The notes beneath the pieces were generated by a model, which searched no databases, was not told the DNA's origin, and saw nothing but the letters and a program-made list of their open reading frames with translations. A stretch of DNA of 23,528 bases from JBEIHX01 sp040381075 (GTDB lineage: Bacteria; Pseudomonadota; Alphaproteobacteria; Caulobacterales; Aquidulcibacteraceae). The position numbers and the translations under genes were made by a program. The DNA is taken from positions 1 through 23,528 of the forward strand of contig JBEIHX010000045.1 in assembly GCA_040381075.1 (NCBI GenBank), written 5' to 3'. Shown piece by piece: positions 14,635 through 23,471 of this stretch (the first letter of the stretch is position 1; each line of letters starts with the position of its first letter).

Positions 14635-15009
14635 TCAGGCGGTCAGGGCCAGCAAGGCCGCCACCACGGCCTCGAGACACATATAGACGGCAGGCCAGCG
14701 GTCGATGCGGCGGTCGATCACCGTGGACAGCACCCGCCCTCCCGCCATGCCCGCGAGCGCCGCCGCCACGGTCAGGCACACGCCGACGCGTAGCTCTGGC
14801 CGCCAGAGAGCCGCCGCCAGCATGGCCGCCATCGCCAGGCCGAAGCCGCCGTAGACGGAGCGGACTTCATTGCGTCCCGCGACCGTCAGGTCGAAAATGC
14901 CGAATTGACGCGTGACCAGAACCGGCCGGGCGATTGCGCCAAGCCCCATCGTCAGAGCCAGCGCGAGCGCAAGAAGGAGCGGGGCGTCATGGAGTGTGAA
15001 GCTGATCAT
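14635..15009 (-). CDS. DUF4345-like small membrane protein
   Basis: A 124-residue protein with about four membrane helices: APLLLALALALTMGLGAIA, a second near FGLAMAAMLAAALW, a third near GVCLTVAAALAGMAGG and a C-terminal YMCLEAVVAALLALTA. The central motif GRNEVRSVYGGFGLAMA fits the DUF4345 family (consensus around RNEiRavYGG), whose role is unknown. No Shine-Dalgarno is visible before ATG 15009. That ATG lies inside the divergently oriented AraC-type gene, overlapping it head to head by 21 bases, so the transcript may be leaderless or begin within the regulator. The arrangement suggests the regulator controls this gene; that is inference. Confidence 0.75.
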   Translation of the reverse strand: MISFTLHDAPLLLALALALTMGLGAIARPVLVTRQFGIFDLTVAGRNEVRSVYGGFGLAMAAMLAAALWRPELRVGVCLTVAAALAGMAGGRVLSTVIDRRIDRWPAVYMCLEAVVAALLALTA

Positions 15010-15762
15010 GCCAAGAGATTGGCAGTGCCGCCCGACGCAGGCTTTCAGCAATCGCCTGCCCGGATCTCGCTGAGCGGCGCGCGGGCCGCCTATGTCGGTC
15101 CGGGGCTCGATCTGGCGCCTCACCGCACTGCGGTGGCTGTCGTCGTGGTCTCCGGCGACGCCCCTTTCGAGCTTGCCTTTCCAGGCGCAGGCGCGGCGTC
15201 CGCGACATATGAAACCCGACATACGGCGCTGATCCCGCCGGGGCGTCTGCATCACCTGCGGGCGCGGGGACCCATGGCGTTCATCTACCTTGACGCACTC
15301 GGCGACGACCACGCGGGCGTGCGCCGGGCAGATCTCGATGCTGCCCGCACGGCTTTTGTCCGTGCGCCGATGGTGGAGTGGAGCCTCGGGTTCATGTGTG
15401 TGGCGCTGGGCCTGCCGCAGCGTCCGGCGCCGGATCCGCGCATCGCCGCAGTATTCCGTGCGCTCGATCACGGCCCCGACGCCTTCGCCCGCTTCGAGGA
15501 CGTCGCCGCCTCGCTGGCGCTGTCCCCGTCCCGCTCGCGCGCCCTGATCCGGCGGGCCGCCGGCCTGCCGTTTCGCCGCTATCGGCTGTGGCGGCGTATG
15601 GCCTGTGCGGCGCGCAGCCTTTCTGAGGGACAAAACCTGACTGAAGCGGCGCACACGGCAGGTTTCGCGTCCTCTGCTCACTTCAGCGCCGCTTTCAAAT
15701 CAATGTTCGGGCTGGCGCCGTCTAATCTTCTGAAAGCAGGCGTGACCTTTGATCTGGCGTGA
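14989..15762 (+). CDS. AraC-family transcriptional regulator
   Basis: The 257-residue protein has an N-terminal beta-rich sensing half (about 20-130, with TRHTALIPPGRLHHL resembling a cupin strand) and a C-terminal AraC-type double helix-turn-helix (about 165-250). The second HTH and signature are clear: LTEAAHTAGFASSAHFSAAF followed by KSMFGLAPSNL. The first HTH is DVAASLALSPSRSRALIRRA. AAGGAG lies nine bases before ATG 14989, which supports this start although it overlaps the divergent DUF4345-like gene by 21 bases. GTG 15025 would remove the overlap but has a poor ribosome site. Likely targets are the adjacent divergent gene and itself; the inducer is unknown. Confidence 0.88.
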   Translation: MECEADHAKRLAVPPDAGFQQSPARISLSGARAAYVGPGLDLAPHRTAVAVVVVSGDAPFELAFPGAGAASATYETRHTALIPPGRLHHLRARGPMAFIYLDALGDDHAGVRRADLDAARTAFVRAPMVEWSLGFMCVALGLPQRPAPDPRIAAVFRALDHGPDAFARFEDVAASLALSPSRSRALIRRAAGLPFRRYRLWRRMACAARSLSEGQNLTEAAHTAGFASSAHFSAAFKSMFGLAPSNLLKAGVTFDLA

Positions 15763-16467
15763 TCTGACCCACACGCCGGGGGTGAAGACTGCAGGCCTGA
15801 CGCGCGCACGCGCTCGCCGGTGCGCCGCCTGGATGCAGGTGGTGGGCTGGCCAATCCGGCGATCGGCCCAACCTGCGCGCGCTGAGGCTGTGCCGCGTTG
15901 GGGTCACGCCAGCCGTCGGGCAGGGCAGGGAAGGGCGCCCCGGCAGACGGGCCAGGGCTGCTCAGCTGATGGATCCGCGCAGCCGCCTTGCGCAGGCAGG
16001 CAGACGCCGGCGTAGTGCACCACCGTCGGCGGGCTGGCATCGGTGAGCGCCCGAGTGGCGGGCGCGGCGATCCGGGCTGGATCAATACCGCAGCGTCAGT
16101 CTGCGAGCCGCACCCCTGCCGTAGCGTGGCGCCGCGCCCGGCGCGATTGGCGCCGTTGCGTCGGATGGCGCCCATGCTGCGGGTCCTTGCCGCCGGGTGC
16201 AGGCGCCGGGTGCAGGCGCCGGGACGCGGACCGGCGCGACGTCATACGGGCGGCGGGTGCGCAGATGTCAGATCCGCAAGGCGTCAGGATCCGGCCGCGA
16301 TCCACAGCGGCGCCGGCCGGGCGGATCAAACGTCCGGCAGAGCGATCCGGTCCGGTGTCCCCACGAGCCGCTTGACGAGACCGAACGGGCCCGTGCACAG
16401 CCAAACGCCAGCGCGGAGCAGTCAGATCAGCGAAGCGCGCGGCCCAGCCCACACAGGTTCAGCGCGC
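15763..16467. other. Gene-free stretch of about 700 bases
   Basis: Between the AraC-type gene and the alpha/beta hydrolase I find no supportable gene. Frames are open on both strands because of high GC content, but the products are Arg/Pro/Ala-rich and lack domains. It includes a 13-bp tandem repeat (16192-16223) and an in-frame upstream extension of the hydrolase that lacks homology. It may be eroded coding DNA. Confidence 0.5.
16192..16223. repeat. 13-bp tandem repeat, about 2.5 copies
   Basis: GCCGGGTGCAGGC occurs twice in direct succession, followed by GCCGGG, in the gene-free stretch before the alpha/beta hydrolase. Confidence 0.8.
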
Positions 16468-17349
16468 ATGACCGTGGAACGCATTGCCTTTGAGGTCGAC
16501 GGCGACCGCCTCGTTGGAGATCTCTACTGGCCATCCGGCGCTGGTCCACACCCGGCCGTCATCGTCGCCGGCCCGATGACCAGCGTCAAAGAGCAGGTCA
16601 CCGGAGTTTACGCCGCCGCCCTGACGCACCATGGCCTGGCGGCGCTCGCCATGGATCACCGCGGCTTCGGCGAAAGCGGCGGCGCGCCAAGGCAATATGA
16701 ACACTGGCGGCGCAAGGTGGAGGATCTTCGCGCGGGGCTGGAGTATCTGGCGTCCCGACCGCGCATCAATCCCGATCGCCTCGGCGCAGCCGCAGTCTGC
16801 CTGGGGTGCGGATATGCAGCCGACGCAAGCCTCGCCAACCCACGCGTCAAGGCGCTTGGGCTCGTGGCGGGTTATTATCGCGATCCGACATCCATGCGAC
16901 AGACGGATCCTGAGGGCTTCGACGCCAAGATCGCGCAAGGCGCCGCTGCGCGCCGCGCTTTCGAACAGACCGGAATTGCAGCGATGATCCCGGCCGCAGC
17001 CCTTGCGGGCGACGCAGCCATGCAAACCCCGGACACTGTTGATTATTACACCCGGCGGGCCGTACATCCGAACTATGTCAACGCATTCGCAGTGATGTCG
17101 CGCGAGCATTTTCTCGGATTCGATGTGCAGGCAGCCGCGCTGCAGTTGGAGCAGCCGGTCACCATGGTGCACTCTCGCGCCGCGCTGTCACCGGCCTGGG
17201 CGCAGGCGTTTTACGACAGGCTGCCAGGCAGGAAATCCCTCACATGGATAGAATCACGCGGGCAAACCGACATTTATGATGATGTGCAGATCGTCGCGCG
17301 CGCTGCGCAGATGGTCGCCTCTGGTCTGCTGGAAACCTTGGCTGCCTGA
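16468..17349 (+). CDS. Alpha/beta hydrolase, dienelactone-hydrolase/YcjY-like
   Basis: A 293-residue alpha/beta-hydrolase-fold protein. The N-terminus has FEVDGDRLVGDLYWPSG and PAVIVAGPMTSVKEQV (oxyanion region). DHRGFGESGG (63-72) is the typical strand-4 turn, and AVCLGCGYA (109-117) is the nucleophile elbow with Cys111, as in dienelactone hydrolase. In relatives the C-terminal catalytic His lies in a GATHxDLYD-like motif; here the matching stretch is SRGQTDIYDD (263-272), with Gln in place of His. The enzyme may therefore be inactive, use another residue, or belong to a subfamily with Gln. The start is ATG 16468, where homology begins; only a weak AGG precedes it. There is no signal peptide. 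The substrate is unknown. Confidence 0.82.
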   Translation: MTVERIAFEVDGDRLVGDLYWPSGAGPHPAVIVAGPMTSVKEQVTGVYAAALTHHGLAALAMDHRGFGESGGAPRQYEHWRRKVEDLRAGLEYLASRPRINPDRLGAAAVCLGCGYAADASLANPRVKALGLVAGYYRDPTSMRQTDPEGFDAKIAQGAAARRAFEQTGIAAMIPAAALAGDAAMQTPDTVDYYTRRAVHPNYVNAFAVMSREHFLGFDVQAAALQLEQPVTMVHSRAALSPAWAQAFYDRLPGRKSLTWIESRGQTDIYDDVQIVARAAQMVASGLLETLAA

Positions 17350-17446
17350 GCGCGCGCCACGGCCGGACCAGCCTTTCAGTTTCGCATCGCAAGCCCTGTG
17401 AGGCCAACCTTCTCGCCAGCCGACGTCATGCTGATCGCCTGGTGAA

Positions 17447-17454
17447 CCCCCCCC
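17447..17454. repeat. Run of eight C between hydrolase and katG
   Basis: An eight-base C homopolymer in the 217-base gap between the convergent hydrolase and katG genes. It is the same length as the run that breaks the acyltransferase gene, but here it is non-coding. Confidence 0.9.
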
Positions 17455-17566
17455 GCCGCCGGCCGTGATCGCCCTTCAGCCGATTGGCATGCAGGCGCGG
17501 TCGGCCGATCCCTGTCGTGCGCGCCGGCGCCCACGCTCCGTCTGGATCCGTCCAGAAGCGGCCGCC

Positions 17567-19729
17567 TCACCTGCGCAGATCAAATCGGTCGTTGTTCATG
17601 ACCTTCACCCAGGCGGCGACGAAGTCGTGGACGAACTTTTCCTGATTGTCGTCCTGCGCGTATACCTCAGCGTAGGCGCGCAGAATCGAATTCGAACCGA
17701 ACACCAGATCAACGCGCGTGGCGGTCCAGCGCGCCGCACCGGTCTTGCGATCGCGTATCTCATAGCGGTTCCAGCCGATGGGCGCCCATACAAATCCCAT
17801 GTCTGTAAGCGTAACGAAAAAATCCGTCGTCAACGCGCCAGGACGTTCCGTAAACACACCATGCTTTGAGCCATCGTAATTGGCGTCCAGCACGCGCAGG
17901 CCCCCCAACAGCACCGTCATTTCGGGACCTGTGAGCCCCATCAGCTGGGCCCGGTCGAGCAGAAGCTCCTCCGGGGCGACGCTCACACCGTCCATGATCC
18001 AATTGCGAAAGCCATCGTGGATCGGCTCGAGCACGCGGAAGGAGGCCGCATCTGTCTGCGCGGGAGATGCGTCGCCCCGGCCTGGCGCGAAAGGAACCTC
18101 GAGACTGAACCCTGCCGCTCTGATCGCCTGTTCCAAGCCGACATTGCCGGCGAGCACGATGACGTCGGCGACGCTTGCGCGGTGTGCACGGGCGATCTGT
18201 TCGAGCACCGCCAGCACACGCGCGAGGCGCGCCGGCTCATTGCCTAGCCATGTGTTTTGCGGAGCGAGCCTGATGCGCGCGCCATTGGCGCCGCCGCGCA
18301 TATCCGAACAGCGATAGGTGCGCGCACTGTCCCAGGCGGTGGCGATGAGCTCGGCAGATGCAAGTCCGCTGGCCGCGATTGCGGATTTCACGCCGCCGAC
18401 ATCATAGTTTGTCGGACCTGCAGGGACCGGATCCTGCCAGATCAGATCCTCCTGCGGCGCGTCCGGGCCGATGTAGCGTACCTTAGGCCCCATATCCCGA
18501 TGGGTGAGTTTGAACCAGGCGCGGGCGAAGGCGTCCCTGAAATACGCCGGGTCGGCCATAAACTTTTGGCAGATCACCCGATAGGCAGGGTCCATTTTCA
18601 TGGCCATGTCTGCGTCGGTCATCATCGGTATGCGGCGGATCTCCGGATTCGTCGCATCACGCGTCATATGCTCGGGCGCCACATTGATCGGCCGCCACTG
18701 CTTGGCGCCTGCCGGGCTCGTTGTGAGCTCCCAGTCATAGCCGAACAGGAGCTCAAAATAGCCCATATCGAATACCGTCGGGTTCGTTGTCCAGGCGCCC
18801 TCGAGCCCCGATGTCACCGCTGCGCTCGCCGCGCCATGTTGGTTGGGATTGAGCCAGCCGAGCCCCTGTGCTTCGATCGACGCGCCCTCCGGTTCGGGGC
18901 CGAGCGCCTCGGCGCGGCCATTGCCATGCGCCTTGCCGACGGTGTGGCCGCCTGCTGTCAGCGCAGCCGTCTCCTCATCGTTCATCGCCATGCGCGCAAA
19001 CGTCTCACGAACGTGGGCCGCTGTCCTGACAGGGTCCGGCTGACCGTTGACGCCCTGCGGATTAACGTAAATGAGGCCCATCTGCACCGCAGCCAACGGA
19101 TTTTCCAACGTTTCCGGTTTCGCAACGTCGGCGTAGCGCGTGTCAGATGGCGGCGTCCACTGCTGCTCGCGGCCCCAGTACACGTCCTTTTTGGGCGCCC
19201 AGACATCCTCCCGGCCAAAGGCGAAGCCAAACGTCGTCAAGCCCATGTCTTCATAAGCAACGGTGCCAGCCAGAATAATCAGATCCGCCCAGGACAGCTT
19301 GTCGCCGTGCTTCTTCTTGATTGGCCAGAGCAGCCGCCGGGCCTTGTCCAGATTTGCGTTGTCCGGCCAGGAGTTGAGCGGCGCGAAGCGAATATCTCCT
19401 GCGCCGGCGCCGCCCCGACCGTCAGCAATGCGATAGGTGCCCGCCGAGTGCCACGCCAGCCGGATCATCAGTCCGCCATAGTGACCCCAGTCCGCCGGCC
19501 ACCAGTCCTGGCTGTCATGCAGCAGCGCCTTGATGTCGGCTTTGAGGGCTGCGACATCCAAAGACCTGACCGCTGTGCGGTAGTCAAAGCGCTCCCCAAG
19601 AGGATTGGATGCTTTCTGGTGTTGATGGAGGATGTCAAGATCGAGGGCGTCAGGCCACCAGTCCCGGTTTGCTTGCGCTCCAGCGACAACTGCGCTTCGC
19701 GACACTGGGCACCCCGCCATCCTGCTCAT
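17567..19729 (-). CDS. katG: Catalase-peroxidase KatG
   Basis: This bifunctional haem enzyme destroys hydrogen peroxide by catalase and peroxidase activity. The 720 residues match the family. The distal site is IRLAWHSAGTYR (Arg, Trp, His). The Trp-Tyr-Met cross-link partners are all visible: that Trp, the Tyr in MGLIYVNPQG and the Met in FARMAMNDEE. The proximal haem His is in TAGGHTVGKAHG, and the Arg switch residue is likely in KLTHRDMGP. The degenerate C-terminal second peroxidase domain is intact to the end (VKVMNNDRFDLRR). I chose ATG 19729, with GAGGAG about nine bases upstream; the frame extends to a GTG at 19834 without family likeness. No OxyR or Fur gene is adjacent. Confidence 0.96.
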   Translation of the reverse strand: MSRMAGCPVSRSAVVAGAQANRDWWPDALDLDILHQHQKASNPLGERFDYRTAVRSLDVAALKADIKALLHDSQDWWPADWGHYGGLMIRLAWHSAGTYRIADGRGGAGAGDIRFAPLNSWPDNANLDKARRLLWPIKKKHGDKLSWADLIILAGTVAYEDMGLTTFGFAFGREDVWAPKKDVYWGREQQWTPPSDTRYADVAKPETLENPLAAVQMGLIYVNPQGVNGQPDPVRTAAHVRETFARMAMNDEETAALTAGGHTVGKAHGNGRAEALGPEPEGASIEAQGLGWLNPNQHGAASAAVTSGLEGAWTTNPTVFDMGYFELLFGYDWELTTSPAGAKQWRPINVAPEHMTRDATNPEIRRIPMMTDADMAMKMDPAYRVICQKFMADPAYFRDAFARAWFKLTHRDMGPKVRYIGPDAPQEDLIWQDPVPAGPTNYDVGGVKSAIAASGLASAELIATAWDSARTYRCSDMRGGANGARIRLAPQNTWLGNEPARLARVLAVLEQIARAHRASVADVIVLAGNVGLEQAIRAAGFSLEVPFAPGRGDASPAQTDAASFRVLEPIHDGFRNWIMDGVSVAPEELLLDRAQLMGLTGPEMTVLLGGLRVLDANYDGSKHGVFTERPGALTTDFFVTLTDMGFVWAPIGWNRYEIRDRKTGAARWTATRVDLVFGSNSILRAYAEVYAQDDNQEKFVHDFVAAWVKVMNNDRFDLRR

Positions 19730-20205
19730 TGCGTCCTGCTCCTCTGCGACCCCGTGCTTGACGCCAGCGGCATGAGGTTGCCCCGCCACAGGTGCAGGCT
19801 GGATGACAAATCGCAAATCAGACTGAATTCTCACGCGTCAAGCGTGCCGGGTCTGTTGGCGGCGTCATACTTCGAGACGGTGGAGTTGTGGAGCAGAAGC
19901 AGGGGACAGGCGCCGTATTCGGTCCAGTTTTGTGAGCCTGCGGTAGGGATGGTGCGCTCGCATCGCCGCGAGCACGCGTTCAATCGGGCCGCGGCAGGGT
20001 CAATCGCCGTCAGGTTCGGCAGCTCGGCGCAAGGCTGCAGAACGGGATCTCCAGGCCGGGGTGGATGCGGGCTCAAAGGCTGGCGGTCCGACCGGGGTGG
20101 CTGAACGATTGAAGCGCTTGAGAGGGCGAGCCGGCGGCTGCTCCAGGCCATCGGCAGCCTCAAACATGACAGCGGGGTCTTTGTCCATGTGGAGCTTGAC
20201 CATCT
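19730..20205. other. Region upstream of katG without a supportable gene
   Basis: About 475 bases between the katG start and the transposase fragment. It should hold the katG promoter, but I cannot pick out a convincing -35/-10 pair or OxyR site. Minus-strand and plus-strand frames are open but look like shadows or eroded mobile DNA. Confidence 0.45.
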
Positions 20206-20480
20206 GTGCGGCTGGTCAGGATCCCGCAGGTCTTCGACCGTGACTTCGGCGGCTTTGGCGTCCGCAAGCTCTGGCGCCAGGTGGGGCGGGAGGGTGAGGA
20301 TGTGGCCCCCTGCGCCCTGGTGCGGCTGACGAAAATCATTGGCCTGAAGGGCCTCACTCGTGGCAGGCCCGTGAGAACAACCCCTCAGGCCAGGGGGCGC
20401 CCCTATCCCCTCGGCAACCTCAGTCACGTCCCCAGGGCAGGTCGGCCGAACACGCTGTGCGCGGTCCATTGGGATGTGAA
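20206..20480 (+). pseudogene. IS3-family transposase (OrfB) fragment
   Basis: The plus frame reads RIPQVFDRDFGGFGVRKLWR, then EDVAPCALVRLTKIIGLKG and RGRPVRTT. This matches the helix-turn-helix segment before the DDE domain of IS3-group OrfB transposases (consensus near VYGVRKVWRQLxREGxxVARCTVxRLMxxxGLxGxxRGKxxRTT). A weaker continuation, YPLGNLSHVPRAGRPNTL, corresponds to the PLDxVNRxFxAxxPNxLWV stretch that leads into the first catalytic Asp. After that the likeness ends. The N-terminus, OrfA and all catalytic DDE blocks are missing, and I found no terminal inverted repeats. It is a decayed remnant, indicating past insertion upstream of katG. Confidence 0.7.
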
Positions 20481-21097
20481 GGCCAAGGGCCGCGCCATAC
20501 GCTTCGATCAACAGCCCTCGATCAGAAGGCGGTCGAGCAGGCTAAGGAGCGCCTGGCTAAAAAAAACTGTGCAGGCACAGGCATCGGGTGTGCTTCGGCG
20601 ATGGGTTTGCGCAGCCGGTCAGAGCCGTTCCGTTTCTGAAGAATGCAGGTGGCGGTCGGGTGATGGGTATTCTGACGATCGCCGACCAGGTCAGGCGAAC
20701 TGACGTCAGGCACTAGCTTGAACAAAGACTTGATCAGCTGTTCCAGGTCATGTCCCAATTGCTTGCCCGAATTCGGGCGGCGCACGGTCTTTGCATCAGT
20801 GCTGTGGCCCGGGGGCCCAGGGGCGGATCCCTCGCCGACACCGCTGGCGCCGGTTTCAGCAGGGGCTTCGATCGACAGATTGCGATGTTGCAGCCGCCAT
20901 CCGTCATTTCCTTTTATCGGGACGGCGCCGACCAGACGGATGAGTGAGCCCTCGTATGGGAGCACGGCCGCATGCCAGCGCGACGCGTCACGTCCTGCTT
21001 CGAACGCTCGCATCCGTTCGTCCCGCGAAGTTACGCCCACTCCATGGCCTGGGATCAATCCTGCTTATCAGGTCGATCCGGCCCGGCTGGAGACGGA
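20481..21097. other. Gene-poor region between IS fragment and acyltransferase gene
   Basis: About 620 bases with no recognisable gene. A minus-strand frame of 178 codons (20522-21058) is open but resembles nothing I know. Some of its codon choices (AAA, GGA, AAT, CAA, TTG) are less G/C-biased than those of the flanking genes. It may be further mobile-element debris. Confidence 0.45.
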
Positions 21098-22373
21098 TCA
21101 TGTCACGGAGCGTGGGGGCTCGTCCTGCGCAGATCTCTTCCGAGCGTTCGCCGCCAGACGGCTGCTCCGCCATCGCATGGCCGGCTGTTCAATGAATCGA
21201 TAGGACAGATCACCCGCAAGATAGGATGCGAGCGTCACGCCGCAGGCGAACAGGAGCCACTTCACGCCGCTGCTGATCCCGCCATAGACCGCGCTTTGGA
21301 CCACGGTGGGTCGCAGCACTTCAATGATGAGATAGTGCCATATGTAAATTCCAAAGGAAATTTTTGCCGTGTACAAAAAGAACGGATTGTCGAGCCAGCG
21401 CCCGACCCTTTGCGAAAGGGCGAGCCCGACCAGCGCGCTCATGCACAGCATGGAAACAAACGGAAACAGGAATGGCTGGTTGGTTTGATCCTGCAAGGCT
21501 TGCGCGGTGTCGCGCCACAGCACCATTACCAGGAGCATGGCGAACAGCGAAGCCGCGGCCACGATGTCGAATGCCAAGGCGTGCGTCAGGCGCGCGTGCA
21601 GGTCTGCGTTCCTGCGTATCATGGTCATCGCGCCGGCAGCGAGGATGCCGAAGATGAAATGGGCGAACATGCCGATGGGGTTGTATTGCGGCATCCACAG
21701 CGCCGCCCCCCCCGATCTGGCCGTATCGCCAGCCTCGCTCAGCCGTCTGCGGCTGCAGATAAACTTGATAGAAGTGGTGGATAACCAGCGTGACGGCGAG
21801 GCAGCCGAGCCAGAACATCATGGCGAGGCTGAGCGCACCTTTCGGCCTCGCGCGCATCATGGCGAACATGGCGAACATGCAGGCCGGCATCAACACATAG
21901 CACACGACCTCGAACGGTATCGACCAGAGCGGCCCGTTCAGCTCGGTCGGGAAAAGTGTGATGTGGGAAAAGCCTCCCAGAAAGGACGCTCCGCCCATCA
22001 GTCGTTCGAGCATATGGGGGGTCGTAACGCCCAGCGCCAAAGCAGCGATGGTCGAGGCGCCCAGGGCTGCATAATACCCCGGTATGATCCGGATCGCTCT
22101 GCGTGCTGCATATTCCCGCAAAGCCGGCATCGCTTCGCCTTCCGCAAATGCGCGCCAGAAGGGCATGGAGAGAAGCATGCCCGAGAGGGCGAAAAACAGG
22201 CTCACGCCGACCGACCCGTTCAGCACGGCGCCATGCAGGCCATGCACGAGCGGGCGCCCGACCTGTGGGGCGAGTTTCTCAGCCAGGTGATGCGCCAAGA
22301 CGAGAAGACAGGCGATAGCCCGCAGGCCAGACGCCCCCACAATCATGTCGTCGTTTGCCCGCGCCGAGGTCAT
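21098..22373 (-). pseudogene. Acyltransferase-3 (OafA-like) membrane protein, out of frame at a C8 run
   Basis: Members of this family O-acylate cell-surface sugars. The N-terminal part (from ATG 22373) has GLRAIACLLVLAHHLAEKL with the conserved His, SVGVSLFFALSGMLL, YAARRAIRIIPGYYAA and ELNGPLWSIPFEVVCYVLMP, all typical of acyltransferase-3. This frame stays open to 21321 but becomes nonsense after QIGGGGAV. In the next frame a membrane protein resumes as WMPQYNPIGMFAHFIFGILA, runs through GRWLDNPFFLYTAKISFGIYIWHY and ends at 21098 with SYRFIEQP. Reading one C fewer in the run of eight at 21706-21713 gives a continuous QIGGAALWMPQYN and a 424-residue protein. The 1276-base span leaves exactly one extra base. 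It may be phase-variable, mutated, or a sequence error. Confidence 0.85.
21706..21713. repeat. Homopolymer of eight C at the acyltransferase frameshift
   Basis: Eight consecutive C (G on the coding strand) lie exactly where the acyltransferase coding frame changes. Seven would restore one continuous frame. Such runs are prone to slippage in cells and to miscounting in sequencing. Confidence 0.9.
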
Positions 22374-23471
22374 GGAGCGCGCAGCGGCCCCATGCGCCGC
22401 GCGCCGCGATCAGGCATGATTTTCCACAACAAGGCGCTCAAGACGCGCACGCTGGCGGTTGCAGCCCGGACAGGCCCCGCAGGCATAACCCCAGGAGGAT
22501 GCGGTCTGCGATCATGCACATCACAGCTACCCGTAAGCTCCAGGCGCAAGTCACCCACGCTACCGCCTCCAGAGACTTGAGTCAGCCTGCAAGTGGCCGT
22601 TTTGTACAATTGAATCGGCGGGGTTTTGATGACACTGCATCACGCCATGCCAGGATTGAACGCCGCCTGCAGCGCCTTGATTGTCGTGTCGCAGCGATCA
22701 GGGCGGCTGGAGAGGTCGCTGGCCCCCCTGTGACTGGCCGCTTGATGGTGCGGCGACCGCCGTCTGCCTGAGCCTCACCCCCGTGCGCACAGCGATCCGT
22801 CCGTCGCACCGGGTCGGGGCCGGTGAAGCGGGCCGTGTTCGGCGCAAGCCGGCGCATCCGGGCGACGCCCCGCATCGTGGGCAAGGTAACGACCGGCGGA
22901 TTGCGCTGTGGGGCCTCGCCCGCGCACGGCAAATCCGGCGCTGGTCTGTCCCATGGCGATCTCAATGGCGCGCCAGAAAATTCATAACCCAGGCAGACAT
23001 GCCCATCCGCCGCTGACGGTTCAGGACGGGCGTCAGCGGCAACCCGCCCGGGACGCGCCACCGCGTCACCCGGATGGTGGGGGCGATGATCAGGCGCCGC
23101 GCCGCAGACATCACCGCTGTTGCTCTGTGCAATGCAAGTGAGGGAGGCGATGCGGTCGTGCTGCGCAGCATTGCCGGACCGTCTGGCGCCCGCCCGCCCG
23201 CGGCGCAGGCTGTCGCGAAGGGAGGCGTGCTGGAGCGCCACCCATTGCAGGCGCGGAAGGCGAAGGTTCATCCCGATCATGGCGCTGCCCCGTGGTGCGG
23301 TGCGACCGTGGCGCCGCGGCGCCGTTAAGCGGTGGTTGCGGTCCAGCGGATCGCCATGCGCCAAGGGCGTCTGAGGGCGCGACTTTGCGCACGGTGGTGC
23401 CTATTTGGCGCCTGGGCAAACCCGCAACGCGGCGAGGGCGGAAAGGGTGTGCTGCAAGTCTGTGATTTGTT
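22374..23471. other. Gene-free stretch of about 1.1 kb between acyltransferase and tRNA-Lys
   Basis: I find no supportable gene. A minus-strand frame of 260 codons (22582-23364) and several shorter ones are open, but their products are rich in Arg, Pro and Ala, lack domains and have no clear ribosome sites. The promoter of the acyltransferase gene should lie near 22380-22450. The size of the gap is unusual for this genome and suggests decayed genes. Confidence 0.45.

Noticed and set aside
14635..15681. Long 348-codon minus-strand version of the DUF4345-like gene
   Set aside because: Everything before Met at 15009 is antisense to the AraC regulator and lacks membrane helices or family likeness.
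15678..16175. A 165-codon minus-strand frame downstream of the AraC gene
   Set aside because: It overlaps the end of the AraC gene and has low-complexity translation with no domain.
18257..20104. A 615-codon plus-strand frame opposite katG
   Set aside because: It is the mirror of katG, whose active-site motifs are all intact. The antisense product has no domain and a skewed composition.
20522..21058. A 178-codon minus-strand frame next to the IS3 fragment
   Set aside because: I could not match it to any transposase or other family, and there is no clear ribosome site. I treat it as part of an eroded region.
22582..23364. A 260-codon minus-strand frame before tRNA-Lys
   Set aside because: The translation is Arg/Pro/Ala-rich without hydrophobic core patterns or motifs. 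Overlapping frames on both strands are equally open.
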